Source: Frankineae bacterium MT45
Lineage (GTDB): Bacteria > Actinomycetota > Actinomycetes > Mycobacteriales > Jatrophihabitantaceae
Assembly: GCA_900100325.1 (NCBI GenBank)
Contig: LT629697.1
Coordinates: 3,221,423 to 3,285,422, forward strand
Direction: 5' to 3'
DNA length: 64,000 nucleotides
Shown here: positions 18,286 to 26,752 of the stretch, in pieces
Layout of the letters: each line of letters starts with the position of its first letter
How positions within the stretch are numbered: the first letter of the stretch is position 1
Made by a program: the position numbers and the translations under genes
The notes under the pieces: generated by a model
The model's database searches: none
What the model was told of the DNA's origin: nothing
What the model saw: only the letters and a program-made list of their open reading frames with translations

Positions 18286-18304
18286 TATTCATCAGAGGAT
18301 TGAC

Positions 18305-19183
18305 ATGCTCACGGTTGGCTCATCCTTCGCGGTACTCGGCGCCTCAGGATTTATCGGAGGTGCGCTGGCCCAGGCGATCGAGGAGCGGCAGCAAGAGTGC
18401 TCACGTTTTACGCGCTCATTACCGTTCATAGTCGACGGTGAGCTGGCACCCGCGCTGCAGACGGCCGACGTCGTCTTCTGGTTGGTCAGCAGCATCCGGC
18501 CGGCGACCTCCACCAAGCCGGGAACAGCCTCGCAAGACCAGCACGCCTTGGAACAGCTTCTCGACCTGCTCGATCGTCGCCGATCGCCGGCACCGCGGGT
18601 GCTCGTAGTCAGTTCCGGAGGCACCGTCTACAACACCGACGCGCCACCGCCCTACACGGAGTCCTCGCCGACCCGCGGTGCGAACGAGTACGGCCAGGCG
18701 ATGCTTGCCGTCGAAGAGTTGGTGCGTGAACGGTGCGCCGACCATATCGTTCTGCGGGCGTCGAACGTGTACGGTCCCGGCCAACGTATACGCCGTGGCC
18801 AGGGAGTCGTCGCTCACTGGCTCGACGCGGTCCTACGCCAGGAACCGATTCGCGTGATGGGCGATCCGTCGATCCGGCGCGACTACGTATACATCGATGA
18901 TGTCGTCGACGCGCTGCTCGCTGCGGCGGTCGCCGACCAAGCTCCTCGTATCGTCAACGTCGGGTCGGGCCACGGGACGTCGCTTGGCGAACTGCTGGAC
19001 CTGCTCGTCGAAATCATTGGCCCGGACGTGGACATAGAGCGCAGTCCGGCCCGGACCTTTGACGCGCCGAGCACCTGGCTGGATGTCAACCTCGCCCGCG
19101 AAGCGCTCGGCTGGAAGGCGACAACGAGCTTGGAGGAGGGGCTGCGGCGCAGCTGGCAGGCAGCTTCGGCCGCCTTCAGCTGA
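18305..19183 (+). CDS. NAD-dependent epimerase/dehydratase with altered catalytic Lys
   Basis: The 292-residue protein is an extended short-chain dehydrogenase. The NAD-binding GASGFIGG is near residue 10, VLVVSSGGTVYN is the catalytic Ser region, and VLRASNVYGPGQR and RRDYVYIDDVVDAL follow. The expected Tyr-x-x-x-Lys reads EYGQAM, so the catalytic lysine is replaced by methionine. The fold and substrate pocket look intact, so the enzyme may be inactive, use another base, or have a binding role. ATG 18305 is chosen because AGAGGA lies six bases upstream; the frame extends to 18254 but would overlap the start of the divergent glycosyltransferase. Confidence 0.85.
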   Translation: MLTVGSSFAVLGASGFIGGALAQAIEERQQECSRFTRSLPFIVDGELAPALQTADVVFWLVSSIRPATSTKPGTASQDQHALEQLLDLLDRRRSPAPRVLVVSSGGTVYNTDAPPPYTESSPTRGANEYGQAMLAVEELVRERCADHIVLRASNVYGPGQRIRRGQGVVAHWLDAVLRQEPIRVMGDPSIRRDYVYIDDVVDALLAAAVADQAPRIVNVGSGHGTSLGELLDLLVEIIGPDVDIERSPARTFDAPSTWLDVNLAREALGWKATTSLEEGLRRSWQAASAAFS

Positions 19184-19277
19184 GCGGCAGACGAGCAGGC
19201 CGCCCCAGCTACAATACTGAAGCGCTAGAGCGTAGCGGCCCACACGAAGACGAACTACCTGAACCTTGGAGTGCTGC

Positions 19278-20024
19278 ATGGAATCCGCCCGCATCCGGCA
19301 TCGCCAGGGCCCAGTCCACGTCATCGACGGGGTGCCCTATCCGGACCGCGCGAGCACTCTCTCCGTTCTTCCCGGGTCGGTCGTCGGCCAGTGGCTGGCT
19401 GACAATGCGGGCGCTGTGCGAGGCGATCTGCTCGATCTCGGCGCGGGAAACCAACCCTTTCGGCCGTGGTACGAACCGCTGGCGAAGTCGGTCGTGGCAC
19501 TCGATGTCGCACCGGCGCCGGGCCTGTCGCTGCTGTCGATGGCCGCGCCGCTGCCCTTCCAGGCAAGCTCCTTCGACACCATTCTCTGCACCAGCGTGCT
19601 GGAACACGTCGACAACGCTGAGAAGGCCGTCGCCGAGATGGTGCGGGTTCTACGGCCGGGCGGCCAGCTGATTATCACGGTGCCGTTTCTGTACCCGACC
19701 CACGAAGCGCCGTACGACTTCTGGCGCACCACCCACATCGGGCTCCGCGCTGTGCTCGAGCGACACGGACTCGAAGTGGGCGAGGTGGCCGCCCAGGGTG
19801 GTCCGTTCCTGCTCGTCAGCCATTACTTGACCGCCGGACTGGTCCAGGCGCTCGGTCTAGCCGCGCGACGGCTCGGATCGATCGGCATCCTCTTCGACAA
19901 CCCACTGATCCGAGCGATCATCGCGGCTCCGCAGCGAGCAGTGCAGTCGCGGCTCAGCTATCGGCTCAGTGCGCCGGCCAGGATCGCCAGCCTCGGCTAC
20001 ATGACGATCGGCCGCAAACCCTAA
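19278..20024 (+). CDS. SAM-dependent methyltransferase, class I
   Basis: The 248-residue protein has the class I methyltransferase motifs: LLDLGAGNQPF (motif I, about 49-59), VALDVAPAPG (acidic loop), FDTILCTSVLEHV and MVRVLRPGGQLIITVPFLYP. Its order of motifs and the HEAPYDFWR stretch fit methyltransferases acting on small molecules or glycans. It has no membrane segment, although hydrophobic stretches occur in the C-terminal third. It follows the epimerase after 94 bases in the same direction, so a role in modifying the same sugar product is likely, though not shown. Confidence 0.85.
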   Translation: MESARIRHRQGPVHVIDGVPYPDRASTLSVLPGSVVGQWLADNAGAVRGDLLDLGAGNQPFRPWYEPLAKSVVALDVAPAPGLSLLSMAAPLPFQASSFDTILCTSVLEHVDNAEKAVAEMVRVLRPGGQLIITVPFLYPTHEAPYDFWRTTHIGLRAVLERHGLEVGEVAAQGGPFLLVSHYLTAGLVQALGLAARRLGSIGILFDNPLIRAIIAAPQRAVQSRLSYRLSAPARIASLGYMTIGRKP

Positions 20025-20123
20025 GCATCTGAAGCGTCAATGCCGACCTGCGCCGTGGCAACTGCCGGCTCGATGCTCGGCTCGGACCGCTAAACCGCTA
20101 GCGGCTGTGGATGCCCGGGACCC

Positions 20124-21002
20124 TTAGTGGCGGCGGGCCACCACGAAACGATCCCGCCCGGTCAGGTCGATCCGGGTATGAACATCCGTAAATGCTTGGG
20201 TCTTCTCGATGAGAGCGCGGGCCGACGCACCCTGTGAGTCGTCGTGCTCCATCACCAGCAGCCCTCCGGCGCGCAGCAGGCGCGCGGCCGCTGCCACGAC
20301 GAGCGCCGGGGTCGCGAGCCCGTCCTCCCCACCCCCATAGAGCGCGAGCTCGGGGTCATGCCAGCGCACCTCAGGCGGTAGCGGCTCCTGGGGAACCGGC
20401 ACATACGGCGGGTTGGAGACGACGACGTCGACCGACGCTTCGAGCTCGGCCAGCAGCGACCGATCGGCGACGTCGCCGGCCACCACCGTGAGATTCAGCC
20501 CCAGTCTCGAGGCGTTCTCCGACGCCAGCTCGATCGCCTCGGCTGAGATGTCGACGGCGACCACCTCGGCCGACGGCACCTCCTGTACGACTGAGAGGGC
20601 GATCGCGCCGGTCCCACTGCAGAGGTCGAGCACCTGTGGGGTGCGGCCGGCGGCCAGTACCGCGAGCGCCTCGTTGATCGCCGCCTCGGCGACCAGTTCG
20701 GTCTCCGGCCGCGGGATGAAGACACCAGGCCGGACGGCCAGCGTGAGGTAGCGGAACGGCGCGCTCCCGAGGATGTGCTGCAGGGGCTCCCGCCGCGCGC
20801 GCCGCTCGACCAGCTCGGTGTAACGCTCCTCGAAGTCGTCGCCGACCTCCGGCGCCATCGCGATGACCAGCCGCGGCACTTCGAGAACGAAGGCGGCCAA
20901 GGCGAACGCGTCGACCCGAGGGCTGTCGACGCCGGCCGCCTCCAATCGGCGGCCGGCGTCGTTCACCGCGCGCTGCAGTCGCTCCCGCGAGGAGCTCGTC
21001 AC
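20124..21002 (-). CDS. prmC: HemK/PrmC-type protein-glutamine N5-methyltransferase
   Basis: PrmC methylates the glutamine of the GGQ motif in release factors. The 292 residues have the helical N-terminal domain with EPLQHILGSAPF and FIPRPETELV, motif I LDLCSGTGAIALS (about 130) and the catalytic VVSNPPYVPVP (about 200), all characteristic of HemK/PrmC. GTG 21002 is chosen because it lies 26 bases after the acyl-CoA dehydrogenase stop; the longer frame would overlap that gene. PrmC is usually encoded beside prfA. Here it follows an unrelated gene, so it could be a displaced prmC or a paralogue. Confidence 0.85.
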   Translation of the reverse strand: MTSSSRERLQRAVNDAGRRLEAAGVDSPRVDAFALAAFVLEVPRLVIAMAPEVGDDFEERYTELVERRARREPLQHILGSAPFRYLTLAVRPGVFIPRPETELVAEAAINEALAVLAAGRTPQVLDLCSGTGAIALSVVQEVPSAEVVAVDISAEAIELASENASRLGLNLTVVAGDVADRSLLAELEASVDVVVSNPPYVPVPQEPLPPEVRWHDPELALYGGGEDGLATPALVVAAAARLLRAGGLLVMEHDDSQGASARALIEKTQAFTDVHTRIDLTGRDRFVVARRH

Positions 21003-21027
21003 GCCCGCCGGCTCAGCTCGAACAGGG

Positions 21028-22236
21028 TCAGGCCCGGTAGTCGCGCAGCAGGCCGCGGCTGATGATCGTCTTCTGGATCTCTGAGGTGCCCTCACCGATG
21101 AGCAGGAACGGCGCCTCACGCATCAGGCGCTCGATCTCGTACTCCTTGGAGTACCCGTAGCCGCCGTGAATCCGGAACGACTCCTGGGTGACTTCGGCGC
21201 AGTACTCGCTGGCGATGAGCTTGGCCATACCGGCCTCGACGTCGTTGCGCTTGCCGGAGTCCTTGAGGCGAGCGGCGTTGACCATCATCCCGTGGGCGGC
21301 CTCGACCTTGGTGGCCATCTCGGCCAGCTTGAAGGCGATGGCCTGGTGCTCGACAATGGCCTTGCCGAAGGTGCGCCGCTGCTGGGCATAGGCGATCGCA
21401 AGCTCGAAGGCCCGGATCGAGATGCCGCAGGCGCGGGCCGCGACATTGACGCGACCGACCTCGACGCCATCCATCATCTGGTAGAAGCCCTTGCCCCGAC
21501 CCTCCGGGCCACCCAGGATGTCGTTCTCGGTGACCCGCACGTTGTCGAGCACCATCTCGGTGGTCTCGACGCCCTTGTAGCCCATCTTGTCGATCTTGCC
21601 GGGGATGGTCAGGCCGGGACGGGTCTCGCCGAAGCCGGCCTCCTTCTCCACCAGGAAGGTCGTCATGTTCTTGTAGACCGACTCGGCACCGAGGTCGTCG
21701 CGGACCAGGGTGGCGACCACGCCGGCGCGGGCGCCGTTGGTCAGCCACATCTTCTGGCCGTTGAGGATGTAGAACTCGCCGCTCTCGTCCGAACCGGGCG
21801 TGGCCTTCGACTTGATCGCGGCGACGTCCGAACCGCACTCCGGCTCGCTCATCGAGAAGGCGCCGCGGATCTCACCGGTGGCCATCTTCGGCAGCAGTCG
21901 CTGCTTCTGCTCGTCCGTGCCGTGCTGCGCGATCATGTAGGCGACGATGAAGTGGGTGTTGATGACACCGGAGACCGACATCCAGCCGCGGGCGATCTGC
22001 TCGACGACCAGCGCGTAGGTGAGGAGCGACTCACCGAGGCCGCCGTACTCCTCGGAGATCATGAGGCCGAAGAGGCCCATCTCCTTCATGCCCTCGACGA
22101 TCGCCTCGGGGAACTCGTCCTTGTGCTCCAGATCGGTGGCGTAAGGGATGATCTCCTTGTCCACGAAGCTCTTGACCGTCGACAGAATTTCGGTCTGGAT
22201 ATCCGTCAGACCGGTGGTCTGGGCAAGTCGTGCCAT
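21028..22236 (-). CDS. Acyl-CoA dehydrogenase (ethylmalonyl-CoA-pathway type)
   Basis: The 402 residues form a complete FAD acyl-CoA dehydrogenase: EEYGGLGESLLTYALVVEQI, FSMSEPECGSDVAAI (FAD loop), NGQKMWLTNGARAG, then RRTFGKAIVEHQAIAFKLAE and the C-terminal RIHGGYGYSKEYEIERLMRE with the catalytic region. It closely resembles the dehydrogenase that, from memory, sits in the Streptomyces crotonyl-CoA carboxylase/reductase cluster and probably oxidises methylsuccinyl-CoA. A matching CoA-ester lyase lies at 23364. It is the first gene of a pair with the HemK methyltransferase. The other ethylmalonyl-CoA genes are not in this window. Confidence 0.93.
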   Translation of the reverse strand: MARLAQTTGLTDIQTEILSTVKSFVDKEIIPYATDLEHKDEFPEAIVEGMKEMGLFGLMISEEYGGLGESLLTYALVVEQIARGWMSVSGVINTHFIVAYMIAQHGTDEQKQRLLPKMATGEIRGAFSMSEPECGSDVAAIKSKATPGSDESGEFYILNGQKMWLTNGARAGVVATLVRDDLGAESVYKNMTTFLVEKEAGFGETRPGLTIPGKIDKMGYKGVETTEMVLDNVRVTENDILGGPEGRGKGFYQMMDGVEVGRVNVAARACGISIRAFELAIAYAQQRRTFGKAIVEHQAIAFKLAEMATKVEAAHGMMVNAARLKDSGKRNDVEAGMAKLIASEYCAEVTQESFRIHGGYGYSKEYEIERLMREAPFLLIGEGTSEIQKTIISRGLLRDYRA

Positions 22237-22364
22237 CTGGGGCGAACTCCTTCAATGAACTCCGCGCTCGGCGCGGCGGTGGCACCGGGTCGATTTCTTC
22301 ATCGAACTCCCGGCGAAAGTGTCACCGGCCAGTATCTGCCGTAACGGGCTCATCTCCAATGCTT

Positions 22365-22412
22365 CGGGGTGAGAGGACGCTCACTGTTGGCCAGTGCGCT
22401 CCGCTCACCCCG
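22365..22412 (-). terminator. Strong hairpin terminator after the lipoprotein gene
   Basis: The outer arms CGGGGTGAG (22365-22373) and CTCACCCCG (22404-22412) are perfect. Inner arms CACTG and CAGTG close a five-base loop, with partial pairing between the two blocks. It starts 19 bases after the stop of the minus-strand lipoprotein gene. There is no T tract, as is common in GC-rich actinobacteria. Confidence 0.7.
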
Positions 22413-22430
22413 AGGCGTGGAGTCAGGAGG

Positions 22431-23186
22431 TCAGGACGCGGTGACGGTCTTGTAGTCGACGACCTGCGAAGCGCTCGGCAACTGCGGCGAGAACGGCACG
22501 TCGTACTGGTCGATCGTCGTCGAGCCACCGGTGGTGGCGCCGGCGCCGGTCGTCTTCACCGGACGACCCTTACCCGTGGACTCGACGTACCAGGTGCTGC
22601 CGTTGTTGCCCTTCAACACCGTGGTCGTCACGCCGTTGACCTTCTGCGTGCCGGCGAGGCCGTAGTGCGTGGTCTGCGACTTCAGCTTGGCGATGTACTT
22701 GTCCTTGCTGGTGAAGATGTCGTAGCTGCTGAAGGCATCCAGCGTCGTGTCGATCTTGACCCACTTGCTGCTCAGCAGCGCCAACTTGGCGGCCGGGTTC
22801 TTGACGCTGCTGTCCAGGTTGGAGGCCCAGAGCGCGGCCGGCGCCTTCATGTAGACGTTCGTGCCGTCTGAGACGAGCGTGAGGTTCAGCCCGGTGCCCT
22901 GCACCGTCGCCTCGGAGCCGGTCTGACCGAAGTGGATGTCGAACTTCAGCGGGTTGGCCGAGCCCGCGTCGCCCTGAGCCAGCGCGTGGAAGGCCGTGGA
23001 GGTCGACAGGGCATCGAGTGCCTTCGCGTAGGCCGCGTCCCCGGAGGTGTCCACCGACGGGGTGGCTACGGCCGTGGGCGTCTTCGGTGCCGGCGGCTTG
23101 CTGTCCGAACTGCAGCCGGTGGCCAACAGAGCCACCGTCGCGACGGCTGCAGTGAGATGAACACCCGAGAAGGGCAATTTCCGCAT
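22431..23186 (-). CDS. Secreted lipoprotein, LppX/LprG-like
   Basis: The 251-residue product has a lipoprotein signal: MRKLPFSG, a hydrophobic segment and the lipobox LATGC with Cys25. After a Pro/Thr-rich linker (KPPAPKTPTAVATPSVDTSG), the rest resembles LppX/LprAFG-type proteins of actinobacteria. Examples are TGSEATVQGTGLNLTLVSDG and SDGTNVYMKAPAALWA, followed by strands of the half-barrel fold that carries lipids across the envelope. The similarity is by fold pattern, not by a diagnostic motif. The ATG at 23186 gives a normal signal length. It is flanked by the strong terminator and the CoA-ester lyase gene, so it is probably a separate unit. Confidence 0.75.
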   Translation of the reverse strand: MRKLPFSGVHLTAAVATVALLATGCSSDSKPPAPKTPTAVATPSVDTSGDAAYAKALDALSTSTAFHALAQGDAGSANPLKFDIHFGQTGSEATVQGTGLNLTLVSDGTNVYMKAPAALWASNLDSSVKNPAAKLALLSSKWVKIDTTLDAFSSYDIFTSKDKYIAKLKSQTTHYGLAGTQKVNGVTTTVLKGNNGSTWYVESTGKGRPVKTTGAGATTGGSTTIDQYDVPFSPQLPSASQVVDYKTVTAS

Positions 23187-23363
23187 AACTATTCTCCAGA
23201 GATTTGGTGAGACGCCCGCCACCTAAACGGGTCCAGACCGGCGACGCTAACAGAGGGACCGCTGGTACCGCGTAACGAATTGGACTCGACTCAGCGGACT
23301 CTGAGGTACTCCCGCCGGCCGACATCGCTTACATCGGTCGAAGCGGCCCCGGCTGAAGGCGGA

Positions 23364-24323
23364 TCAGCTCTCCGGCGGTGTGAATTTGGAGCTACGCACG
23401 AGTCCGGCTGCCCGTCCCTTGGCTGAGATCACCAGCGCCATCTTGCGGGACGCCTCGTCGATCATCTCGTCGCCGAGCATCGCCGAGCCCTTGGCCCCGC
23501 CGGCCTCCGACGTGTAGTAGTCGTAGGCGTCGAGGATGAGTTCAGCGTGGTCGTAGTCCTCCTGGGAGGGGGCGTAGACCTCGTTGGCGATACCGACCTG
23601 GTCGGGGTGCAGAACCCACTTGCCATCGAATCCGAGGGCGGCGCTGCGGGAGGAGACCCGGCGGAAGCCCTCGGGGTCGCGGATCTGCAGGTACGGTCCG
23701 TCGATGGCCTGCTTGTTGTTGGCCCGAGCCGCCATCAGGATCGACATCAGGATGTGGTGGTAGGCGTCGCCCACGTCGTAGCCCGGCGGCTGCTCGCCGA
23801 CGACCAGGGACTTCATGTTGATGCTGGCCATGAAGTCGGCCGGGCCGAAGATGATCGTCTCGACGCGCGGGGAGGCCTTGGCGATCGCGTCGACGGCGAT
23901 GAGCCCCTCGGCGTTCTCGATCTGCGCCTCGATGCCGATGCGCCCGACCTCGAAGCCCATGGTCTTCTCGATCTGCGTCAGTGTGAAGTCCAGCCACTGC
24001 ACCTGGGCGGCGCTCTGCACCTTCGGCAGCATGATGCAGTCGAGGTTCGGGCCGGCGCCCTCCACGACCTCAATGACGTCGCGGTAGGTCCAGTGGGTGG
24101 TGAGGTCGTTGACGCGGACGACCCGGATCTTGTTGCCCCAGCCACCCTCGTTCAGCGCGGCGACGATGTTCTTGCGGGCGCCGGGCTTGGCCAGCGGAGC
24201 GCAGGCGTCCTCCAGGTCGAGGAAGACCTGGTCGGCGTCCAACCCCTTGGCCTTCTCGAGGAAGCGAGGGTTGCTTCCGGGGACAGCGAGGCAGGAGCGG
24301 CGCGGGCGCAAGGTTTCAGTCAT
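23364..24323 (-). CDS. HpcH/HpaI-family CoA-ester lyase (malyl/methylmalyl-CoA type)
   Basis: The 319-residue protein is a citrate-lyase-beta-like TIM barrel. It has RRSCLAVPGSNPRFLEKA at the N-terminus, then DQVFLDLEDACAP (metal ligand), VVRVND, CIMLPKVQSA, RIGIEAQIENAEGL (metal ligand Glu) and GPADFMASINMKS. It is nearly the same as the lyase that I recall from the Streptomyces ccr/ecm region and would cleave or hydrolyse (3S)-malyl-CoA or methylmalyl-CoA in the ethylmalonyl-CoA pathway. ATG 24323 is the conserved start. The fellow acyl-CoA dehydrogenase is 1.1 kb downstream, separated by the lipoprotein. Confidence 0.9.
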   Translation of the reverse strand: MTETLRPRRSCLAVPGSNPRFLEKAKGLDADQVFLDLEDACAPLAKPGARKNIVAALNEGGWGNKIRVVRVNDLTTHWTYRDVIEVVEGAGPNLDCIMLPKVQSAAQVQWLDFTLTQIEKTMGFEVGRIGIEAQIENAEGLIAVDAIAKASPRVETIIFGPADFMASINMKSLVVGEQPPGYDVGDAYHHILMSILMAARANNKQAIDGPYLQIRDPEGFRRVSSRSAALGFDGKWVLHPDQVGIANEVYAPSQEDYDHAELILDAYDYYTSEAGGAKGSAMLGDEMIDEASRKMALVISAKGRAAGLVRSSKFTPPES

Positions 24324-24420
24324 GTTGCGAAGCATGCCTACTGCTCGCCGCCGTGCCAAGGCATGCACCAGACACTGTTGCTGGTTTCACATCGGGTCGG
24401 CCGCACGCAGCCTGGACGGG

Positions 24421-25368
24421 CTAGTCGACCAGCTCCAGCTCGGTCTCGGTCAGCGGGGTGGAGCTCGATCGCGCCCGGGAGACCAGCACCAGACCGACCA
24501 GCAACCCGAAGACTCCGACGAAGGCGAGTGGCTCGGGAACCTGATGCAGCCAGATGAAGGCGACGATCGCCGCGCCCGGTGTCTCGAAGAGAATCGCCAG
24601 CCCGACGACCGTGGGGCTGATGGAGCGCAGCACCAGGTTGATCATGCTGTGGCCGAGGATCTGCGCGCAGATGGTGACGAGCACGATCTTCACCCAGGCA
24701 TTGGCCGAGTAGCCCGACAGCTGCACCCCACCGAGAAGGCAGACGAGGAGCAGGACGGTGGAGCAGGTGCTGTAACAGGCCGCCGTGTACAGCGAATTGG
24801 TCATGCTGGTGCGGGCCGACGAGCCGAACGTCACGTAGAGCGCTGCGGCCAGCCCACCCAGGATGGCCAGCAGGTCGCCGAGCAGCGCCCGCGGAGTGCT
24901 GTTCAGATCGGCGCCGGTGATGAGCGCCGTCGAGGCGGTCGAGATGCCGATACCGATCCAGGCCAGCCGCGGGAGTCGCTGGCCACGGAGGTGGGCGATG
25001 AGCGCGGTGAAGATGACCTGCGTGGAGACCAGCGCCGTCGCCGAGGCGACCGACGTCATCGTGACGCTCGGCACCCAGGCCGCGAAGTGCGCGGCGAGCG
25101 CGACGCCGGCCACCATCGAGACCAGCCAGGCCCGTCGCGGCACCAGGCGGATCGCCGCCCGGTCACGCAGCCCGGCCACCGTGAGGGTCAGGCCGGCCCC
25201 CATCGCGTTGCGCCAGAAGGCGATCGCCAGCGCCGGCGCAGCGGTCGCGGCCATGAGCGGGCCGGAGAAGGAGACGCCGGCGATGGCGAGGACGAGCAGC
25301 AGTCCGTCCCGCAGCGGGGGCGTCGCCAGCTGGTCGATCGGGGCCGCTGCAGTGGGGGATTCTGACAC
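24421..25368 (-). CDS. EamA/DMT-family transporter
   Basis: The 315 residues form about ten hydrophobic helices in two repeated halves, the drug/metabolite-transporter (EamA) pattern. Landmarks are GVSFSGPLMAATAAPALAIAFWRNAMGAGL in the first half and ILGHSMINLVLRSISPTVVGLAILFETPGAAI in the second. Members export small metabolites or amino acids. The substrate here is unknown. The C-terminus is cytoplasmic and Ser/Thr-rich. The gene is monocistronic on the minus strand and divergent from the MgtE-CBS gene (64-base gap, which must hold both promoters). Confidence 0.9.
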   Translation of the reverse strand: MSESPTAAAPIDQLATPPLRDGLLLVLAIAGVSFSGPLMAATAAPALAIAFWRNAMGAGLTLTVAGLRDRAAIRLVPRRAWLVSMVAGVALAAHFAAWVPSVTMTSVASATALVSTQVIFTALIAHLRGQRLPRLAWIGIGISTASTALITGADLNSTPRALLGDLLAILGGLAAALYVTFGSSARTSMTNSLYTAACYSTCSTVLLLVCLLGGVQLSGYSANAWVKIVLVTICAQILGHSMINLVLRSISPTVVGLAILFETPGAAIVAFIWLHQVPEPLAFVGVFGLLVGLVLVSRARSSSTPLTETELELVD

Positions 25369-25432
25369 AAATGCATCCTCTCAAGTGCGGCGATGCCAAG
25401 CGAATGCATTACGGCTACTAATCTTCGAAAGT

Positions 25433-26752
25433 ATGAGCGTCGGTACCCGGGTCTTCATCGCACGGTTGTCCGGCGTGGGAGTCTTCGATCCGAGCGGCGA
25501 TCAGCTCGGACGCATCCGCGAAGCGGTCGCCACCCTGCGCATCGGGCGCCAGCCACCGCGGGTCCTCGGCCTGGTCCTGGAGATCCAGCACCGGCACCGC
25601 ATCTTCGTCCCGATGGGGCGAGTGACCCGCATCGAGCCGGACGCAGTGACGCTCTCCTCAGGCATCGTCAACATGAAGCGCTTCGAGCGCCGCTCTAGCG
25701 AGCTACTGGTGCTGGCCGAGGTCCTCGACCGCACCGTCACCACCACCGACGACCAGCAGGCGGTCTCGATCGTCGACGCAGCCATGGAGCAGACCCGCAG
25801 CGGCGACTGGGAGATAACCCGGCTAGCCGTCCGCAGCGGCGGCGGGCGCCTCTCCCGGCGCCGGGGACAGCTCTTCCAGGTCGCATGGGATGAGGTGGAC
25901 GGGCTCGCGCTGGCCGAGAACTCTCAGGGGACCGACACGCTCCTTTCCGTACTGGCTGGGCTGCGCCCGGCCGACGTCGCCGCCGCGCTGCAGGACATGC
26001 CGGCCAAGCGTCGTCTTGAGGTGGTCGCGGCGCTGGACGACGAGCGCCTGGCCGACATCCTCGAGGAGTTGCCGGAGGACGACCAGGTCAGCCTGCTCAC
26101 TTCGCTGGCCGACGAGCGGGCAGCGGACGTCCTGGAGGCGATGAACGACGACGACGCGGCCGACCTGCTGGGCGAGATGGCCACCGTCGACCAGGAGCGC
26201 CTGCTGAAGTTGATGGAGCCCGACGAGGCCGAGCCGGTGCGCCGCCTGATGACCTACGGCGATTACAGCGCCGGTGGCCTGATGACGACCGAGCCGGTGA
26301 TCCTGCTGCCGGACGCGACGGTGGCAGAGGCGCTGGCGCTGGTTCGAAACCCCGACCTCTCCCCCGCGCTGGCGGCGCAGGTCTTCGTGGTGCGCCCCCC
26401 GCAGGCGACCCCGACCGGAAAGTTCCTCGGAACCGCGCACCTGCAGCGGCTGCTCCGCGAGCCTCCCTCGGCCCTGGTGAGTGGTCTGGCCGAGCGCGAC
26501 ACCCGGTCACTGCGCCCGAACACCCCGATCGCCGACATCACCCGGCACCTGGCGACCTACAACCTGGTCGCGGCTCCGGTGATCGACGAGAACGGACGCC
26601 TCCTCGGCGCGGTCTCGGTCGACGATGTGCTGGACCACCTACTGCCGGAGGACTGGCGCGACGTGGACGCCCAGGACGAACATCGAGAGACCGAAGCCGC
26701 GGCGGTCGGCGACGGGGCGGGCTCAGAGCTGAGCGGCCGGCACGATGGCTGA
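25433..26752 (+). CDS. MgtE N-domain/CBS protein lacking the channel domain
   Basis: The 439 residues begin with a PRC-barrel-like segment (about 8-70, FIARLSGVGVFDPSGDQLGR), continue with an MgtE N-terminal superhelical domain (about 160-270, with LSVLAGLRPADVAAALQDMP and repeated LPEDDQVSLL units) and end with paired CBS domains (about 270-420). Full MgtE magnesium channels have an additional five-helix membrane domain, which is absent here. Regulatory Mg2+ sensing is therefore plausible without transport. The ATG at 25433 starts the family N-terminus. The next gene, a DUF1003 membrane protein, overlaps its stop by eight bases. This pair is conserved in Mycobacterium (Rv1232c-type). Confidence 0.88.
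   Translation: MSVGTRVFIARLSGVGVFDPSGDQLGRIREAVATLRIGRQPPRVLGLVLEIQHRHRIFVPMGRVTRIEPDAVTLSSGIVNMKRFERRSSELLVLAEVLDRTVTTTDDQQAVSIVDAAMEQTRSGDWEITRLAVRSGGGRLSRRRGQLFQVAWDEVDGLALAENSQGTDTLLSVLAGLRPADVAAALQDMPAKRRLEVVAALDDERLADILEELPEDDQVSLLTSLADERAADVLEAMNDDDAADLLGEMATVDQERLLKLMEPDEAEPVRRLMTYGDYSAGGLMTTEPVILLPDATVAEALALVRNPDLSPALAAQVFVVRPPQATPTGKFLGTAHLQRLLREPPSALVSGLAERDTRSLRPNTPIADITRHLATYNLVAAPVIDENGRLLGAVSVDDVLDHLLPEDWRDVDAQDEHRETEAAAVGDGAGSELSGRHDG

Noticed and set aside
24097-25365. Plus-strand frame of 422 codons opposite the EamA transporter
   Set aside because: It is antisense shadow with repetitive Arg/Gln/Gly composition and no domain.
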